Of a DNA stretch of 6,119 nt, positions 6,017 to 6,119 are shown piece by piece. A program made the position numbers and the translations under genes. Location of the stretch: assembly GCA_002351955.1 (NCBI GenBank), contig DEHO01000082.1:61969-68087 (forward strand). The letters run 5' to 3'. Under the pieces are notes generated by a model. It did no database searches. It was given only the letters and a program-made list of their open reading frames with translations, and was not told the origin of the DNA. Positions within the stretch are counted from its first letter, which is position 1; each line of letters opens with the position of its first letter. Source of the DNA: Flavobacteriales bacterium UBA2798. GTDB lineage: Bacteria; Bacteroidota; Bacteroidia; Flavobacteriales_D; UBA2798.

Positions 6017-6119
6017 ATGCCTATGCTACGTCTTCTTTTTCTCCTCATTTTGCTCATTCCTGCAACGGGCAATGCGCAGTCCGATTCGGCCACTCTGCAC
6101 ACCCACCGTTGGGCCGGAG
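6017..6119 (+). CDS. N-terminus of an exported protein of unknown function; 3' end outside window
   Basis: An open frame of 34 codons runs to the right edge with no stop. It begins MPMLRLLFLLILLIPATGNA, followed by QSDSATLHTHRWAG. This is a typical Sec signal peptide: Arg at position 5, a hydrophobic core at 6-15, and a signal peptidase I site after GNA with Gln as the likely first mature residue, a common Bacteroidota pattern. A second Met codon at 6023 could also be the start. The mature domain is not visible, so no function can be given. It lies 57 bases downstream of fabI on the same strand and may be partly co-transcribed or have its own promoter; none is convincing. Confidence 0.7.
   Translation, partial: MPMLRLLFLLILLIPATGNAQSDSATLHTHRWAG

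Overview
The window looks like chromosomal DNA of a Bacteroidota bacterium. The left-end gene closes with a type IX secretion system (T9SS) type A sorting domain, a system confined to that phylum. Candidate promoters resemble the Bacteroidota TTG / TAnnTTTG pattern, and the start codons lack convincing Shine-Dalgarno sequences. A finer placement (for example a Flavobacteriales-like lineage) is only a guess.

Layout from left to right. Positions 3-827 (+) hold the 3' end of a secreted subtilisin-like protease. It is closed by a bidirectional terminator at 826-854. On the minus strand, positions 877-1721 hold an AT-rich pair of small genes: a four-helix membrane protein and a small exported cysteine-containing protein with a CNGKCYLAK motif. 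A second terminator (1783-1812) separates this pair from ilvE, a branched-chain amino acid aminotransferase (1816-2892, minus). Divergent from ilvE is recQ (2999-4906, +), a RecQ-family DNA helicase without an HRDC domain. A 234-base gap follows, with unusual repeats and palindromes and a good candidate promoter. Next come fabI, enoyl-ACP reductase (5141-5959, +), and the first 34 codons of a signal-peptide protein that runs off the right edge (6017-6119, +).

The three complete recognisable genes are housekeeping genes: valine/leucine/isoleucine metabolism, DNA repair/recombination and fatty acid synthesis. IlvE and FabI could be linked through branched-chain fatty acid supply, but they are on opposite strands, separated by recQ, and nothing in the sequence shows joint regulation. 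The less ordinary parts are the AT-rich two-gene unit between two terminators and the repeat-rich recQ-fabI gap. I found no CRISPR array, tRNA, rRNA, insertion sequence or clear defence or mobile system, and no convincing evidence of a new multi-gene system.
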